A stretch of DNA of 64,000 nt from contig QAYY01000002.1 in assembly GCA_003054665.1 (NCBI GenBank), forward strand, positions 496,001 through 560,000, in the 5' to 3' direction. The stretch's first letter is position 1; each line of letters opens with the position of its first letter. The translations under genes and the position numbers were made by a program. The notes beneath the pieces were generated by a model that did not search any database, was not told the origin of the DNA, and was given only the letters and a program-made list of their open reading frames with translations. This document shows, piece by piece, positions 40,553 through 49,417 of the stretch. This stretch comes from Opitutaceae bacterium EW11 (GTDB taxonomy: Bacteria; Verrucomicrobiota; Verrucomicrobiia; Opitutales; Opitutaceae).

Positions 40553-42190
40553 TCACGTCTTGCTGAGTCGCACGGGCGAACGACCGCGGAAGGGGATCGC
40601 GCCGACGAGCGCTTGCACGACGGCATCTTGCACCACCGGGGCGAGTGAGTAGGCGTTGATGAACGTGGGGCACGCCGGCACATCCCGGAGGTGGAAAGGC
40701 GAACCGAACGAGATGAACACCGTCGGCACGTCGTGCCAGTAGCGGTCCATCGCACGCGGAAAGCCGCCTTGCAGGTCAAGCCAGCGCAGCTCCATCGACG
40801 CGCGCACTTTCGAGGCTTCCTCGGCGATCGCGTAGATGACGACGTCGTAGTAATCGCGATGAACATCGGTGTCGGGCGCGAAACGTTCGACGCGGAAACC
40901 TTTCGCGACGAGGCGGCGCTCGAGTTCCAGCTCTGGCGCGTAGGCGTTCGGCTTCGGTATGTGGTGCGACCACTCCTGGATCAACAGCACGCGCCGATGC
41001 CGTCGTGGGGAGAACGGCAGCAGGCGTTGCTCGTCTTTCACGAGCGTGACAGCATGTCGCGCGCAGTCGCGTGCCCATTGTTCGTGCCGGTGGCGAACGT
41101 TCGCGGGAACGGCGGGAGACAAGTCGTGCGTGCGCCAGAGACCCAAAGCGGCTTTGAGGGCGAGGATGCGCGTGACCGCTTCGTCGACGCGCGCGATCGC
41201 CAATCGTCCGTCGCGCACGGCTTCGCGCAGGTAATGCAGGTCGAGTTCCGGGTCGTTGGAGAACAGCAGCAGGTCGCAACCGTTGGCGACAATCTGCGGA
41301 ACGAACTTGGGACGCGGTGCAAGTGAGGTGACGCCGCCCATGGTGCTGGCGTCCGAGAAGATCACGCCGCGGAAGCCAAGGCGCTCGCGTAGCAGGCGGA
41401 CGTTGAGCGCGGCGGACAGACTCGCGGGCGCCTCGCCAGCGCCTCGAAATGCGGGCAATGAGACGTGCGCGCTCATGACCGCGAGCGTGCCGGCGCGGAT
41501 CGCGCTGCGGTAGACGTGGCCGTAAGTCGCCTCCCATTGCGCGAGCGATAGGCCGTTGCGCGTGGTCACGAAGTGCTGGTTGCGATCGTCCCAGCCGTCC
41601 CCCGGCCAGTGTTTCACACACGCGGCAACGCCGCCGCGCTGCAGCGCGCGGATGTAGGCCGCGACGAACGGCGCGACCGTCACAGCGTTGTCGCCAAAAG
41701 AGCGTGTGCTCACGAGGGCGTTGCGGTGATTCAGTGCGAGGTCGGAGACCGGACTGAACGAGCAGTTGAATCCCGCCGCGCGACCTTCGCGCGCGGCGAT
41801 GCGCGCCATTCGCTCGGCCCAACGTGTGTCGCCGGTGGCGGCGACGGTCATCTGATTCGGGAAAACGGTGCCGATGCCTCCGATCGCCCCTTCCGCGCCG
41901 AGCTCGAGATCGCCGCAGATCAGCGCGGGCACACGCGAGTGCGACTGGAGGTGTCCGATGGCGGTGCGTAGCGAATGGATCGGTCCGCCGGCGCGGCAGA
42001 AGAGACCGCCGATGCCGAGTGCGGCGAAGCGTTCGAGATTCTCGCGGCTCGAGTCGATCGATTGGACAACGATGAGTTGCGCGAGCTTTTGTTCGAGCGT
42101 GAGACCGCCGCGTGTGGCCTCGACCCAGCGGACGGCATGCTGGGCCAAGTGGAAGGGAGCGGAGGCGAGCGCGTGAGAGCGTTTGCCCAT
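40553..42190 (-). CDS. Cytoplasmic GH3 glycosidase/phosphorylase with altered dyad
   Basis: The 545-residue protein is a paralogue of the GH3 half of the fusion enzyme. It has KHWPGDGWDDRNQH with His206, but the dyad Asp is Asn204. The nucleophile is Asp280 (VIFSDASTM), and the C-terminal domain shares the block PTVFISFGSPFHLRDVP with the fusion protein (PTLFISIDNPYHLQDVP). No signal peptide and no mutase domain are present. The start at 42190 is chosen since the preceding residues are not family-like. It follows the AraC gene by 19 bases, so the regulator and enzyme form one unit. Activity with the Asn variant is uncertain. Confidence 0.9.
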   Translation of the reverse strand: MGKRSHALASAPFHLAQHAVRWVEATRGGLTLEQKLAQLIVVQSIDSSRENLERFAALGIGGLFCRAGGPIHSLRTAIGHLQSHSRVPALICGDLELGAEGAIGGIGTVFPNQMTVAATGDTRWAERMARIAAREGRAAGFNCSFSPVSDLALNHRNALVSTRSFGDNAVTVAPFVAAYIRALQRGGVAACVKHWPGDGWDDRNQHFVTTRNGLSLAQWEATYGHVYRSAIRAGTLAVMSAHVSLPAFRGAGEAPASLSAALNVRLLRERLGFRGVIFSDASTMGGVTSLAPRPKFVPQIVANGCDLLLFSNDPELDLHYLREAVRDGRLAIARVDEAVTRILALKAALGLWRTHDLSPAVPANVRHRHEQWARDCARHAVTLVKDEQRLLPFSPRRHRRVLLIQEWSHHIPKPNAYAPELELERRLVAKGFRVERFAPDTDVHRDYYDVVIYAIAEEASKVRASMELRWLDLQGGFPRAMDRYWHDVPTVFISFGSPFHLRDVPACPTFINAYSLAPVVQDAVVQALVGAIPFRGRSPVRLSKT

Positions 42191-42209
42191 GAAGTTCGCG
42201 GAGGGGGGC

Positions 42210-43160
42210 TTAAGCGTAGGCACTGCCGGCGGGCAGGTATTTTCTCAGCAAGTGAAACGCGAAACCGGCGTCGCAGCGATTGTAGGCGCTCTCGCCAATG
42301 CCGGGGATGTCGCTGCCGGCCTGCTGACGCCATTGTGAGGGCGTGAGGTGAAAGAGGCGTTTGAAAGCAGTGTTGTAGCTCTTCACGTTCGGGAAGCCGC
42401 ATTCCATCGCCACGTCGAGGATGGTGGTTTCGCGACGGGCGAGGAGCGGGAGCGATTTTTTCGTCCGCACGATGCTGACATATTCGCTCACCGTGCAGCC
42501 GAGACGGGTTTTGAAGAGTCGCGCAAGGTAGCTGACCGACACGGACTCGCTCGCGGCGAGTTCGGCGGAAGAGATTTCCTCGTTGCTGTGCGCTTCGAGA
42601 TAGGTGACGAGGCGCGCGAGTCGCTGGCCGAGCGCATCGTCGGCGATGTTTTGCGGTTCGGCTCTCGGTGCGGCGGCGAGAGTCGATGGCACGTCCCGCA
42701 TCAGCAGCGCCAGCAATCGGAGTAGGTGGGACTCGACTTGGAAGCGGTAGCCTTCGCGCCTCATGCGCATTTCCCAGAGGATTTCGGCGATAATCTCGCG
42801 CGTCGCTTGGAGGCGGCGATCGTTGGGAAAGCGGCGACCGATCTGGTTGTAGGCAAAGCGCCGCCGCGGGAAATCCGGATCGAGGCGCGAAGCGAAGGCG
42901 GTGTCGATCTGGAGCGCGACGAGCAAGTTCGCTCCCGCCGTCTCGTGCGTGAAATGCATTTCGCCGCTCGGAATAAAATATACGTCGTCTGGCTTGAGCA
43001 CGACCTGACCCTCGCTTGTCTGCACCATCACTTGGCCGCGCAGCACGAGGAGAAACTCCGAGTCGCGGTGGCAGTGGCTCGCGCAGTTTCGAACACTATG
43101 CACGAAAATCCGCAGCGGCAGATTCTCCTGATGCTCGATGCGCTCGAGATGGGTTTCCAT
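42210..43160 (-). CDS. AraC-family regulator with cupin sensor domain
   Basis: The 316-residue protein has an N-terminal cupin-type ligand domain (LVLRGQVMVQTSEGQVVLKP, then DDVYFIPSGEMHFTHE) and two C-terminal HTHs (SSAELAASESVSVSYLARLF; ILDVAMECGFPNVKSYNTAFKRLF). It probably senses a sugar and activates glycan genes. It is cotranscribed with the GH3 gene downstream (19 bases). It is the most likely binder of the 52-base element shared by the receptor and sulfatase operons, but that is inference. The ATG at 43160 fits the cupin start. Confidence 0.92.
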   Translation of the reverse strand: METHLERIEHQENLPLRIFVHSVRNCASHCHRDSEFLLVLRGQVMVQTSEGQVVLKPDDVYFIPSGEMHFTHETAGANLLVALQIDTAFASRLDPDFPRRRFAYNQIGRRFPNDRRLQATREIIAEILWEMRMRREGYRFQVESHLLRLLALLMRDVPSTLAAAPRAEPQNIADDALGQRLARLVTYLEAHSNEEISSAELAASESVSVSYLARLFKTRLGCTVSEYVSIVRTKKSLPLLARRETTILDVAMECGFPNVKSYNTAFKRLFHLTPSQWRQQAGSDIPGIGESAYNRCDAGFAFHLLRKYLPAGSAYA

Positions 43161-43329
43161 GCAGCTTCGCAGTCCAATGCACGAGCAACGTCGCCAGTTC
43201 AAGACTCGACGACGCTTGTGTGTCAGTGAGGTGCGTTGCACCGCGCGCGAACGAGTGAAACGCGCGGCGACTGATTACCCACTGGAAGCGGATGGACGCT
43301 CCCGCGCGCTTTCAGATGTTGGCATGCCC

Positions 43330-43394
43330 CGATCAGCCGCCCGGGCGGAGCCGGTTGCTCACGTTGACCAACGTCCGGTACTTGGCCGGCGGGC
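43330..43394. repeat. Right copy of the araC-end direct repeat
   Basis: These 65 bases cover the last codons and stop of the AraC gene at 43333-44154 and match 24149-24213 at 54 positions in the same orientation. This copy is within an intact gene, while the left copy is a relic without a stop. Confidence 0.65.
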
Positions 43395-44154
43395 AGTTGA
43401 GCGATCGGGAGAACATCCGGGAGAAGTAACCGCGGTCCCCGAAGCCTGTTTTCTCCGCGATCTCGTCGAGCGAGGCGTCGTCGTGGTGGAGCATCGAGCA
43501 CGCCTCCTCGAGCCGGAGATTCGTCAGGTACTCCAGCGGCGTGTGGCCCGTGCATTGGCGGAACAGCCGGATGAAGGCGGAGGGATGCATCCGCGCCTCA
43601 CGGGCCAGCGCGACATTGCCGACCTTGCGGGGATAGCGATTCGCGATGGTTTCCACCGCGCGCGTGATCCGCGGGTCCTCGTAACGCCGCGTCCAGTCGG
43701 TGGACGGGAGCTGTAGCAGTGCGCTGGAGACAAGAATCTGCGCGAGCAGGGAGATCCTGACGCTGGAGGTGTCCCACGAGAACTGCTCGAGAACCTGTTG
43801 ACGGCAGATCCTCTGCTCCTCCGTCGCACGAAACTGGAACACGGTCTCTGGTGCGCCCCGGAACCGGGGCTCCACGAGGAAGTGCACGAACAGCTGCTGC
43901 ACGGGAGAGCGCAGCTTCGACGAATAGTGCGTGTTGGGCGGGATCAGGACGACGTGGCCGGGTCGAATCGGTATCGACTTCTTCGCGACGCCGATTTCCG
44001 CCCCGCGTTTGTCGTGCCAGTAGAGCCTCCAGTAAGGCGCGCAGTGGTCCGTGGCCTCCCAGGCCAGGAATTCGGCCAGGTCGCAGGACAGGATCTGGAC
44101 CTGGTGCAGGGTCTTCGCGGTGAGCCAACTCACGGACTTGAGCTTCGATGGCAT
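43333..44154 (-). CDS. AraC-family transcriptional regulator
   Basis: The 273-residue protein has an N-terminal AraC-type binding domain (SIPIRPGHVVLIPPNTHYSS, LFVHFLVE) and a C-terminal double HTH (VALAREARMHPSAFIRLFRQ; LDEIAEKTGFGDRGYFSRMF). It is divergent from GH43 across an 85-base spacer and is the probable activator of GH43-GH78. Its 3' end has a decayed copy at 24149-24215. Confidence 0.92.
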   Translation of the reverse strand: MPSKLKSVSWLTAKTLHQVQILSCDLAEFLAWEATDHCAPYWRLYWHDKRGAEIGVAKKSIPIRPGHVVLIPPNTHYSSKLRSPVQQLFVHFLVEPRFRGAPETVFQFRATEEQRICRQQVLEQFSWDTSSVRISLLAQILVSSALLQLPSTDWTRRYEDPRITRAVETIANRYPRKVGNVALAREARMHPSAFIRLFRQCTGHTPLEYLTNLRLEEACSMLHHDDASLDEIAEKTGFGDRGYFSRMFSRSLNCPPAKYRTLVNVSNRLRPGG

Positions 44155-44239
44155 TGCTCAAAACGTCCCCATGTTCGTCACTTTTGTCCATAGGCATTCG
44201 GGGGCGGCGGTGATTAGCTTGAAGGACCCCATCCGCCCG
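44155..44239. promoter_or_regulatory. Divergent promoter region, AraC / GH43
   Basis: Only 85 bases separate the two start codons, so promoters in both directions and any AraC site must lie here. No unambiguous -35/-10 pair or direct repeat was identified. Confidence 0.45.
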
Positions 44240-45832
44240 ATGCGTATGCCTCCGATACCGACAAAACTCCTCTCGATCATGGCCTGTCTCGCCAGCGCCG
44301 CGGTTTCTTCCGCGGATCGTTCGCTTGCCGCAGAATCCTCCTGGGCCCGAGGCCCGGAAGGGCAGCGGAAAGCCGATCAGGGCAACGGCACTTACCTGAA
44401 TCCCATCCTGGCGGGCGACCGGCCGGATCCTTCAGTGCTGAAGCACGGCAGGGACTACTACATGGTTCATTCCTCGTTCGGCAGCGTGCCGGGATTGCTG
44501 GTCTGGCACTCGCGCGACCTGGTGAACTGGGAGCCGCTCGGGCCCGCGCTCAAGCGGTCGGTCGGCATCGTTTGGGCGCCCGACCTGACGTTTCACGACG
44601 GGCTTTTTTATATCTACCTGCCGGTTCTGAACGAAAAGGGCTTCACCAACATGGTCGTGTCCGCGAAGGACCCGCGCGGGCCGTGGAGCGATCCGGTGGA
44701 CCTGCACATCGGCAATTTCGACCCGGGCCACGGTGTTTCGACGGACGGCAAGCGGTATCTGTTTTTCAACGGCGGCACGATGGCCCCGCTGTCCGGCGAC
44801 GGGCTGAGCGTGGCGGGTCCGGTGCGGAAGGTGTACGAAGGCTGGAGATACCCCGAACACTGGGACGTGGAGACCTTCGCGCAGGAAGGACCGAAGCTCC
44901 TGCACCACGGCGACTATTATTACATGGTGCTCGCCGAGGGCGGCACGGGCGGGCCTGCCACCAGCCACATGGTGATCATGGCACGCTCCCGGAGCCTCGA
45001 AGGACCGTGGGAGAACTCGCCCTACAACCCGGTGGTGCGGACGCAGAGCGCGAGCGAGAAATGGTGGTCCAGGGGCCATGCCACGCTCGTCGAGGGGCCG
45101 GATGGAAAACAGTGGTACCTCGTCTATCACGCGTATGAGAGCGGGTACTACAACTTGGGACGCCAGACCCTTCTCGAACCCGTGGAATGGACGGCCGACG
45201 GCTGGGTCAAGGCCTCCGGCTACGACGTTGCCAGGCCGATACCGATGCCGCACGGGGGCGAGGCGGTCCCTCACGGTTTCGCCTATTCGGACGACTTCAG
45301 CACCGACAAGATCGGCAGGCAGTGGACGTTTTTCACGCCCAGGATCCCGATCGCCGACTGTTACCGCTACGAGCAGGGCGCGCTGGTGGTGAAAGCGACG
45401 GGCACCTCTCCCAAGGACGGTTCGCCGCTGTCGTTTGTGACCGGCGATCACGCCTACGAGGTTCAGGTGGAGGTGGAGTGCGACGAGGGAGCCACGGGCG
45501 CGCTGTTGGTGTTCTACAGCGAACGTTTGTTTGCCGGACTCGGGTTCTCCAAGGATTCCTTGCTCGAATACAGCAAAGGCGATTCGCAGACGTTTCCGAA
45601 ACCGGCCTCGATCGGCCGCCGCTTCTTCCTGCGCCTGAGAAACGATCGCCACGTCGTCACCGTTTGGCACAGCCCGGACGGTGAGCATTGGACCAAGCAC
45701 TGGATGCAGTTCGAGGTTTCCGGATACCACCACAACGTCGCCGGAGGTTTCCTCAGTCTGCGACCGTCGCTCCTCGCGACGGGCAACGGCGAGGTCCGCT
45801 TCCGGAATTTCCGTTACACCGCGCTTCCTTAA
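44240..45832 (+). CDS. Secreted GH43 glycosidase (xylosidase/arabinosidase type)
   Basis: The 530-residue protein has a signal peptide (MRMPPIPTKLLSIMACLASA). The five-bladed GH43 domain has the expected acids: base Asp63 (LAGDRPDPSVL), Asp161 (NFDPGHG) and acid Glu216 (AQEGPKLL). A C-terminal beta-sandwich (about 345-530, FAYSDDFSTDKIGRQWTFF) is of the GH43 C2/concanavalin type, as in beta-xylosidases. It should remove xylose or arabinose residues outside the cytoplasm. The ATG at 44240 is at the signal peptide; the frame opens upstream at 44051. It is followed after 31 bases by GH78, which points to arabinan or rhamnogalacturonan side chains. Confidence 0.93.
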   Translation: MRMPPIPTKLLSIMACLASAAVSSADRSLAAESSWARGPEGQRKADQGNGTYLNPILAGDRPDPSVLKHGRDYYMVHSSFGSVPGLLVWHSRDLVNWEPLGPALKRSVGIVWAPDLTFHDGLFYIYLPVLNEKGFTNMVVSAKDPRGPWSDPVDLHIGNFDPGHGVSTDGKRYLFFNGGTMAPLSGDGLSVAGPVRKVYEGWRYPEHWDVETFAQEGPKLLHHGDYYYMVLAEGGTGGPATSHMVIMARSRSLEGPWENSPYNPVVRTQSASEKWWSRGHATLVEGPDGKQWYLVYHAYESGYYNLGRQTLLEPVEWTADGWVKASGYDVARPIPMPHGGEAVPHGFAYSDDFSTDKIGRQWTFFTPRIPIADCYRYEQGALVVKATGTSPKDGSPLSFVTGDHAYEVQVEVECDEGATGALLVFYSERLFAGLGFSKDSLLEYSKGDSQTFPKPASIGRRFFLRLRNDRHVVTVWHSPDGEHWTKHWMQFEVSGYHHNVAGGFLSLRPSLLATGNGEVRFRNFRYTALP

Positions 45833-45863
45833 GCCGCACGTCTGCGCTTAACTGCCGAGCACG

Positions 45864-48677
45864 ATGATGCCCCTGCCTGTGGTTGCTTTTTCCCGGTCTA
45901 CCGCCACCGCCGGAACCGTTGCGGCGCGGAGCTGCGCCTTCCGCCGCCTCACGCTGGCCGTGATCCTCGGCTTGGCAGCGCTCACGGAGGCCCGTGCCTT
46001 TTCGGTCGAGAGGATGACGACCAACGGGCGCGCCCACCCGCTCGGCATCGGCGGCGACGACATATCCTTCGCGTGGGCGATCGACTCCGATGCGCGCGGG
46101 ACGGTGCAGAGCGCGTATCAGGTGCGCCTCGGATCGAGCGAGTCCGGGGCGGACGTGTGGGACTCCGGCCGGGTCGCGTCGGATCGGCAGATCGACATCG
46201 CCCTGCCCGCGGGGGTGTGGCTGGCGCCTGCGACGCGCTACTACTGGCAGGTGCGGATTTGGGATGGCCACGGTGTCCCCAGCGAGTGGAGTTCGCCTGC
46301 GTGGTTCGAGACCGGCCTTTCTTCCGATGACTGGAGAGGCGCGCGGTGGATCACTCATCGAGCGATCTCCCGCGAGCCTCAACCGGCGGCCGGCAAGGCG
46401 TCGCTTCCGCTGCTGCGCCGCGCTGTCCGGCTCTCGAAGCCGATCAAGCGGGCGCGGCTCTACGCTTCCGCACACGGAATCTACCAGGTGTGGCTCAACG
46501 GCGAGAAAGTGGGCGACCAGTTTCTCGCGCCGGGCTGGACGGATTATGTGCGGCGTCAGCAGGCGCAGACCTATGACGTCACGTCGCAGCTTCACGCCGG
46601 CGAGAATGTGATCGGGGCGGCGCTGGGCGACGGCTGGTACCGCGGCAAGGTGGGCCTCGGCTGGCATCACGTCTACGGCGACACCCTGGCGCTGATCGCG
46701 AGATTGCGGGTGGACTACGCGGACGGCTCGACCGAGGACATCGTCACCGACGGAGATTGGTCCTCCGCCGAGGGCCCGTTCGTGCGGGCGGACTTGCAGG
46801 ACGGCGAGAGTTATGACGCGCGTCTCGAGCAGCGCGGCTGGAGTCGACCGGAGTTCGACGCATCGAAATGGACGGCTGCGACCGTTGTTCCTGCCGACAC
46901 GACCAGCCTCGTGCCCCAGCCCGACGAACCCGTCCGAGCAACCGCCGTGCTGACGGCGCGCACCTGCGCGACCACCGCGCCGGGCGAGTATGTCTACGAT
47001 TTCGGCCAGAACCTCGTCGGCGTTGCGCGGGTGAAACTCACCGGACGCGCGGGGCAGACGGTTCGGCTTCGTCACGCCGAGGAGCTCGTGCGCCAGGGAG
47101 AACGCAAGGGACGGTTGTACACGGAGAATCTCCGCAGCGCCGGCGCGACGGATTCGTACACCTTCGCCCGCGACGAGACGGTGCAGTATCAACCGACGTT
47201 CACCCAGCACGGTTTTCGCTATGTCGAGATCACGGGCGTCGACGCGCCGCCGGATGCCGGCGACGTTCAGGCTGTCGTGCTGGGATCCGATTTGCCGAAC
47301 ACGGGCGACCTGCAGCTCTCGAACGCGATGCTCGACCAGCTGGTGCGGAACATCCGCTGGGGACAGCGGAGCAATTTCGTATCGATCCCGACGGATACGC
47401 CGGCGCGCGACGAACGCCTCGGCTGGACCGGCGATATCGCCGTGTTCGCGCCGACGGCGTGCCGGTATCAGGACACGCGGGCGTTTCTCTCGAAATGGAT
47501 GGACGACGTTCGCGACGCCCAGCGCGCCGACGGCAACATCCCCGCCGTCGTGCCGCAGCCGCGCGACTATTTCAGCGCGACCGGGGTGGGGTGGTCCGAC
47601 GCCTTCATCGCGGTGCCGTACGCCGTGTGGCGGGCGACGGGCGACACGCGCATCGTTCGCCGAAACTGGGACTGGATTTGGCGCTTCTACCGGTTCGTGC
47701 ACGAGAGCGCCACGCACGACGGCAACCTGCTCGAGGAGGGACGGAGTTCGTGGTTTTCCGGCGATTGGCTGAATCTCGAGGGCGTCGACCGGCTGGCCGA
47801 GCATCGGGTGATCGCCACGGCGTATTTCGCCGAGGACACGCGGATGATGGCCGAAATGGCGGCGGCGATCGGCGAAACGGCGCAAGCGACCGAATGCGCG
47901 ACTCTGCTCCCGAAAATCCGCGCGGCGTTCGTTGCGGCCTACCGGCACGCGGACGGCTCGCTCGAGATGGGCACGCAGACGGTCTATGCCATGGCGCTCG
48001 GCATGGGGTTGATCGAAGACCCGAGCCAGCGCAAGGAGACCGCCGCCAAGTTCGTCGAGAAGCTCGCGGCCGACAATTACCACCTGAAGACCGGTTTTCT
48101 CGGCACCCCTTGGCTGCTGCCGGCCCTCAGCCGGATCGACCGCGACGATCTGGCGATGCGGCTCTTGCTCAACGAGGACTATCCCTCGTGGGGATTCGAA
48201 GTGCGCATGGGCGCGACGACGATGTGGGAGCGATGGAACAGCATTCGCGCCGACGGGAGTTTCGGCCCCGTGGACATGAATTCGTTCAACCACTACGCGT
48301 ACGGTGCGGTGGGCGACTGGCTGTTCGGGCACCTCGGCGGCGTGCAGATTCTGGAGGCGGGGTACCGAAAGTTCCGCGTCGCGCCTGCCGTCGGCCTCGG
48401 CGGTCTGAACCACGCACGCTGCGCGCTCCAGACGCCATACGGCGGCGTGAGCTGCGAGTGGACGCTCGCCCAGCGGGAACTGAAGCTGGTCGTCGCCGTT
48501 CCCGCGAACACGAGCGCGGAGGTGGTTCTTCCGGTCAAGCGAGCCGACCTGGTGAGCGAATCCGGCAAGCCGGTCGCAGACGCTTCCGGAGTGACGCGCA
48601 CCGTCGTCACCGACGAGGGCCTCAGCCTCACCGTAGGCTCCGGCCGGTACGAGTTCTCCGTTCCTCGCGAACCGTAA
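45864..48677 (+). CDS. Alpha-L-rhamnosidase, glycoside hydrolase family 78
   Basis: The 937-residue protein has an N-terminal hydrophobic segment (LTLAVILGLAALTEARAF, about 29-46), so it is exported. Beta-domains follow (SSDDWRGARWI; YQVWLNGEKVGDQFLAPGWT). The (alpha/alpha)6 catalytic domain has the motif TPARDERLGWTGD (Asp516, Glu517) and the general-base region TTMWERWNS near residue 795. Length and domain order are normal for GH78. It cleaves terminal alpha-L-rhamnose, as from rhamnogalacturonan. It forms an operon with GH43. Confidence 0.94.
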   Translation: MMPLPVVAFSRSTATAGTVAARSCAFRRLTLAVILGLAALTEARAFSVERMTTNGRAHPLGIGGDDISFAWAIDSDARGTVQSAYQVRLGSSESGADVWDSGRVASDRQIDIALPAGVWLAPATRYYWQVRIWDGHGVPSEWSSPAWFETGLSSDDWRGARWITHRAISREPQPAAGKASLPLLRRAVRLSKPIKRARLYASAHGIYQVWLNGEKVGDQFLAPGWTDYVRRQQAQTYDVTSQLHAGENVIGAALGDGWYRGKVGLGWHHVYGDTLALIARLRVDYADGSTEDIVTDGDWSSAEGPFVRADLQDGESYDARLEQRGWSRPEFDASKWTAATVVPADTTSLVPQPDEPVRATAVLTARTCATTAPGEYVYDFGQNLVGVARVKLTGRAGQTVRLRHAEELVRQGERKGRLYTENLRSAGATDSYTFARDETVQYQPTFTQHGFRYVEITGVDAPPDAGDVQAVVLGSDLPNTGDLQLSNAMLDQLVRNIRWGQRSNFVSIPTDTPARDERLGWTGDIAVFAPTACRYQDTRAFLSKWMDDVRDAQRADGNIPAVVPQPRDYFSATGVGWSDAFIAVPYAVWRATGDTRIVRRNWDWIWRFYRFVHESATHDGNLLEEGRSSWFSGDWLNLEGVDRLAEHRVIATAYFAEDTRMMAEMAAAIGETAQATECATLLPKIRAAFVAAYRHADGSLEMGTQTVYAMALGMGLIEDPSQRKETAAKFVEKLAADNYHLKTGFLGTPWLLPALSRIDRDDLAMRLLLNEDYPSWGFEVRMGATTMWERWNSIRADGSFGPVDMNSFNHYAYGAVGDWLFGHLGGVQILEAGYRKFRVAPAVGLGGLNHARCALQTPYGGVSCEWTLAQRELKLVVAVPANTSAEVVLPVKRADLVSESGKPVADASGVTRTVVTDEGLSLTVGSGRYEFSVPREP

Positions 48678-48683
48678 ACCTGT

Positions 48684-48714
48684 CTCGCGCCGCGTGGGCT
48701 CCCACGCTCGCGAG
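48684..48714 (+). terminator. Strong hairpin after GH78
   Basis: Two nested stems, CTCGCG/CGCGAG and GCGTGG/CCACGC, lie just past the stop. No T run follows, so it may be a terminator acting with Rho, or an mRNA end protector. Confidence 0.4.
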
Positions 48715-48757
48715 CCTCGGATGCAATCAGGCAGGCCGTGCTCCCGGTAAGCAATTT

Positions 48758-48774
48758 GACCGAGGGTCAGTCGC
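48758..48774. promoter_or_regulatory. TetR operator at its own gene
   Basis: GACCGAGGGTCAGTCGC, with the dyad TGACC-GAG-GGTCA, lies 20-36 bases before the tetR start. It matches 13 of 17 bases with the site before the RND adaptor gene (53667-53683), which suggests autoregulation. Confidence 0.6.
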
Positions 48775-48793
48775 CGGGTAGTCGTATGTATCC

Positions 48794-49417
48794 ATGAGAA
48801 AACGAGTCTCCAAGGATCCTGAGGTGCGGAAAGAAGAGTTGGTCCAGGCGGCAAACGATCTTTTCCACAAGAAGGGGTACGAGAACACATCGGTCAGCGA
48901 CATCGTGCGCAGACTCAAGGTCGCCCAGGGTACGTTCTATTATCATTTCCCGTCGAAAGAGGCCGTGCTCAAGGCGGTGGTCCGAAAGATCATCGACCGA
49001 TTCGAGGAACGTATCGGACTTGCGCAGCAGCGCGCCGGCGACTCCGCGAAAGCCCAGCTTTTCGCAATCCTCCGCGTCTTGCCCGAGATCGCGGTGGAGA
49101 ATCCGAAGGTGGTCGAGTTTCTGCATCGGTCGGAGAACGCGGCCGTGCATCAGTCGATCATGCAGGAAGGCCTTGAGCGCCTGTTGCCGCTCCTCGCCAG
49201 GACGGTCGAACTCGGAGTCGCGCAAGGGGACTTCCGGATGAAGCGGCCTCTCGAAACATCGGAGTACATCCTCGCCTCGATATCCTATTTCATGCACCAC
49301 CCGGATATCCGCACCCCGGGGGCACGGCGCACCGCGTTGTTCGAGGCGTTGGAGGAATCTGTGAACCGGGCGCTTGGTGCGAATCTAGAGGGATTGCTCC
49401 AGCGGTTCCGGAAGTGA
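48794..49417 (+). CDS. TetR-family repressor of the RND pump
   Basis: The 207-residue protein has a TetR HTH at residues about 12-58 (LVQAANDLFHKKGYENTSVS; LKVAQGTFYYHFPSKEAVL) and a helical ligand domain. It overlaps the RND gene tail to tail by 33 bases. A palindrome before its start matches one before the RND adaptor gene, so it very probably represses both and releases on binding a pump substrate. Confidence 0.93.
   Translation: MRKRVSKDPEVRKEELVQAANDLFHKKGYENTSVSDIVRRLKVAQGTFYYHFPSKEAVLKAVVRKIIDRFEERIGLAQQRAGDSAKAQLFAILRVLPEIAVENPKVVEFLHRSENAAVHQSIMQEGLERLLPLLARTVELGVAQGDFRMKRPLETSEYILASISYFMHHPDIRTPGARRTALFEALEESVNRALGANLEGLLQRFRK

Larger units (their letters stand above)
24149..43395. 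mobile_element. Candidate inserted sulfated-glycan block bounded by araC-end direct repeats
   Basis: The block at 24.15-43.4 kb is flanked by direct copies of an AraC gene 3' end, one relic (24149-24215) and one within an intact gene (43330-43394). Everything between is functionally coherent: four sulfatases, a receptor, a symporter, two GH3 enzymes, a cytochrome and an AraC regulator. Insertion at a gene 3' end with duplication of that end is a known pattern for genomic islands. No integrase, transposase or short target duplication is visible, so an old insertion or an unequal recombination between AraC paralogues are both possible. Confidence 0.35.
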
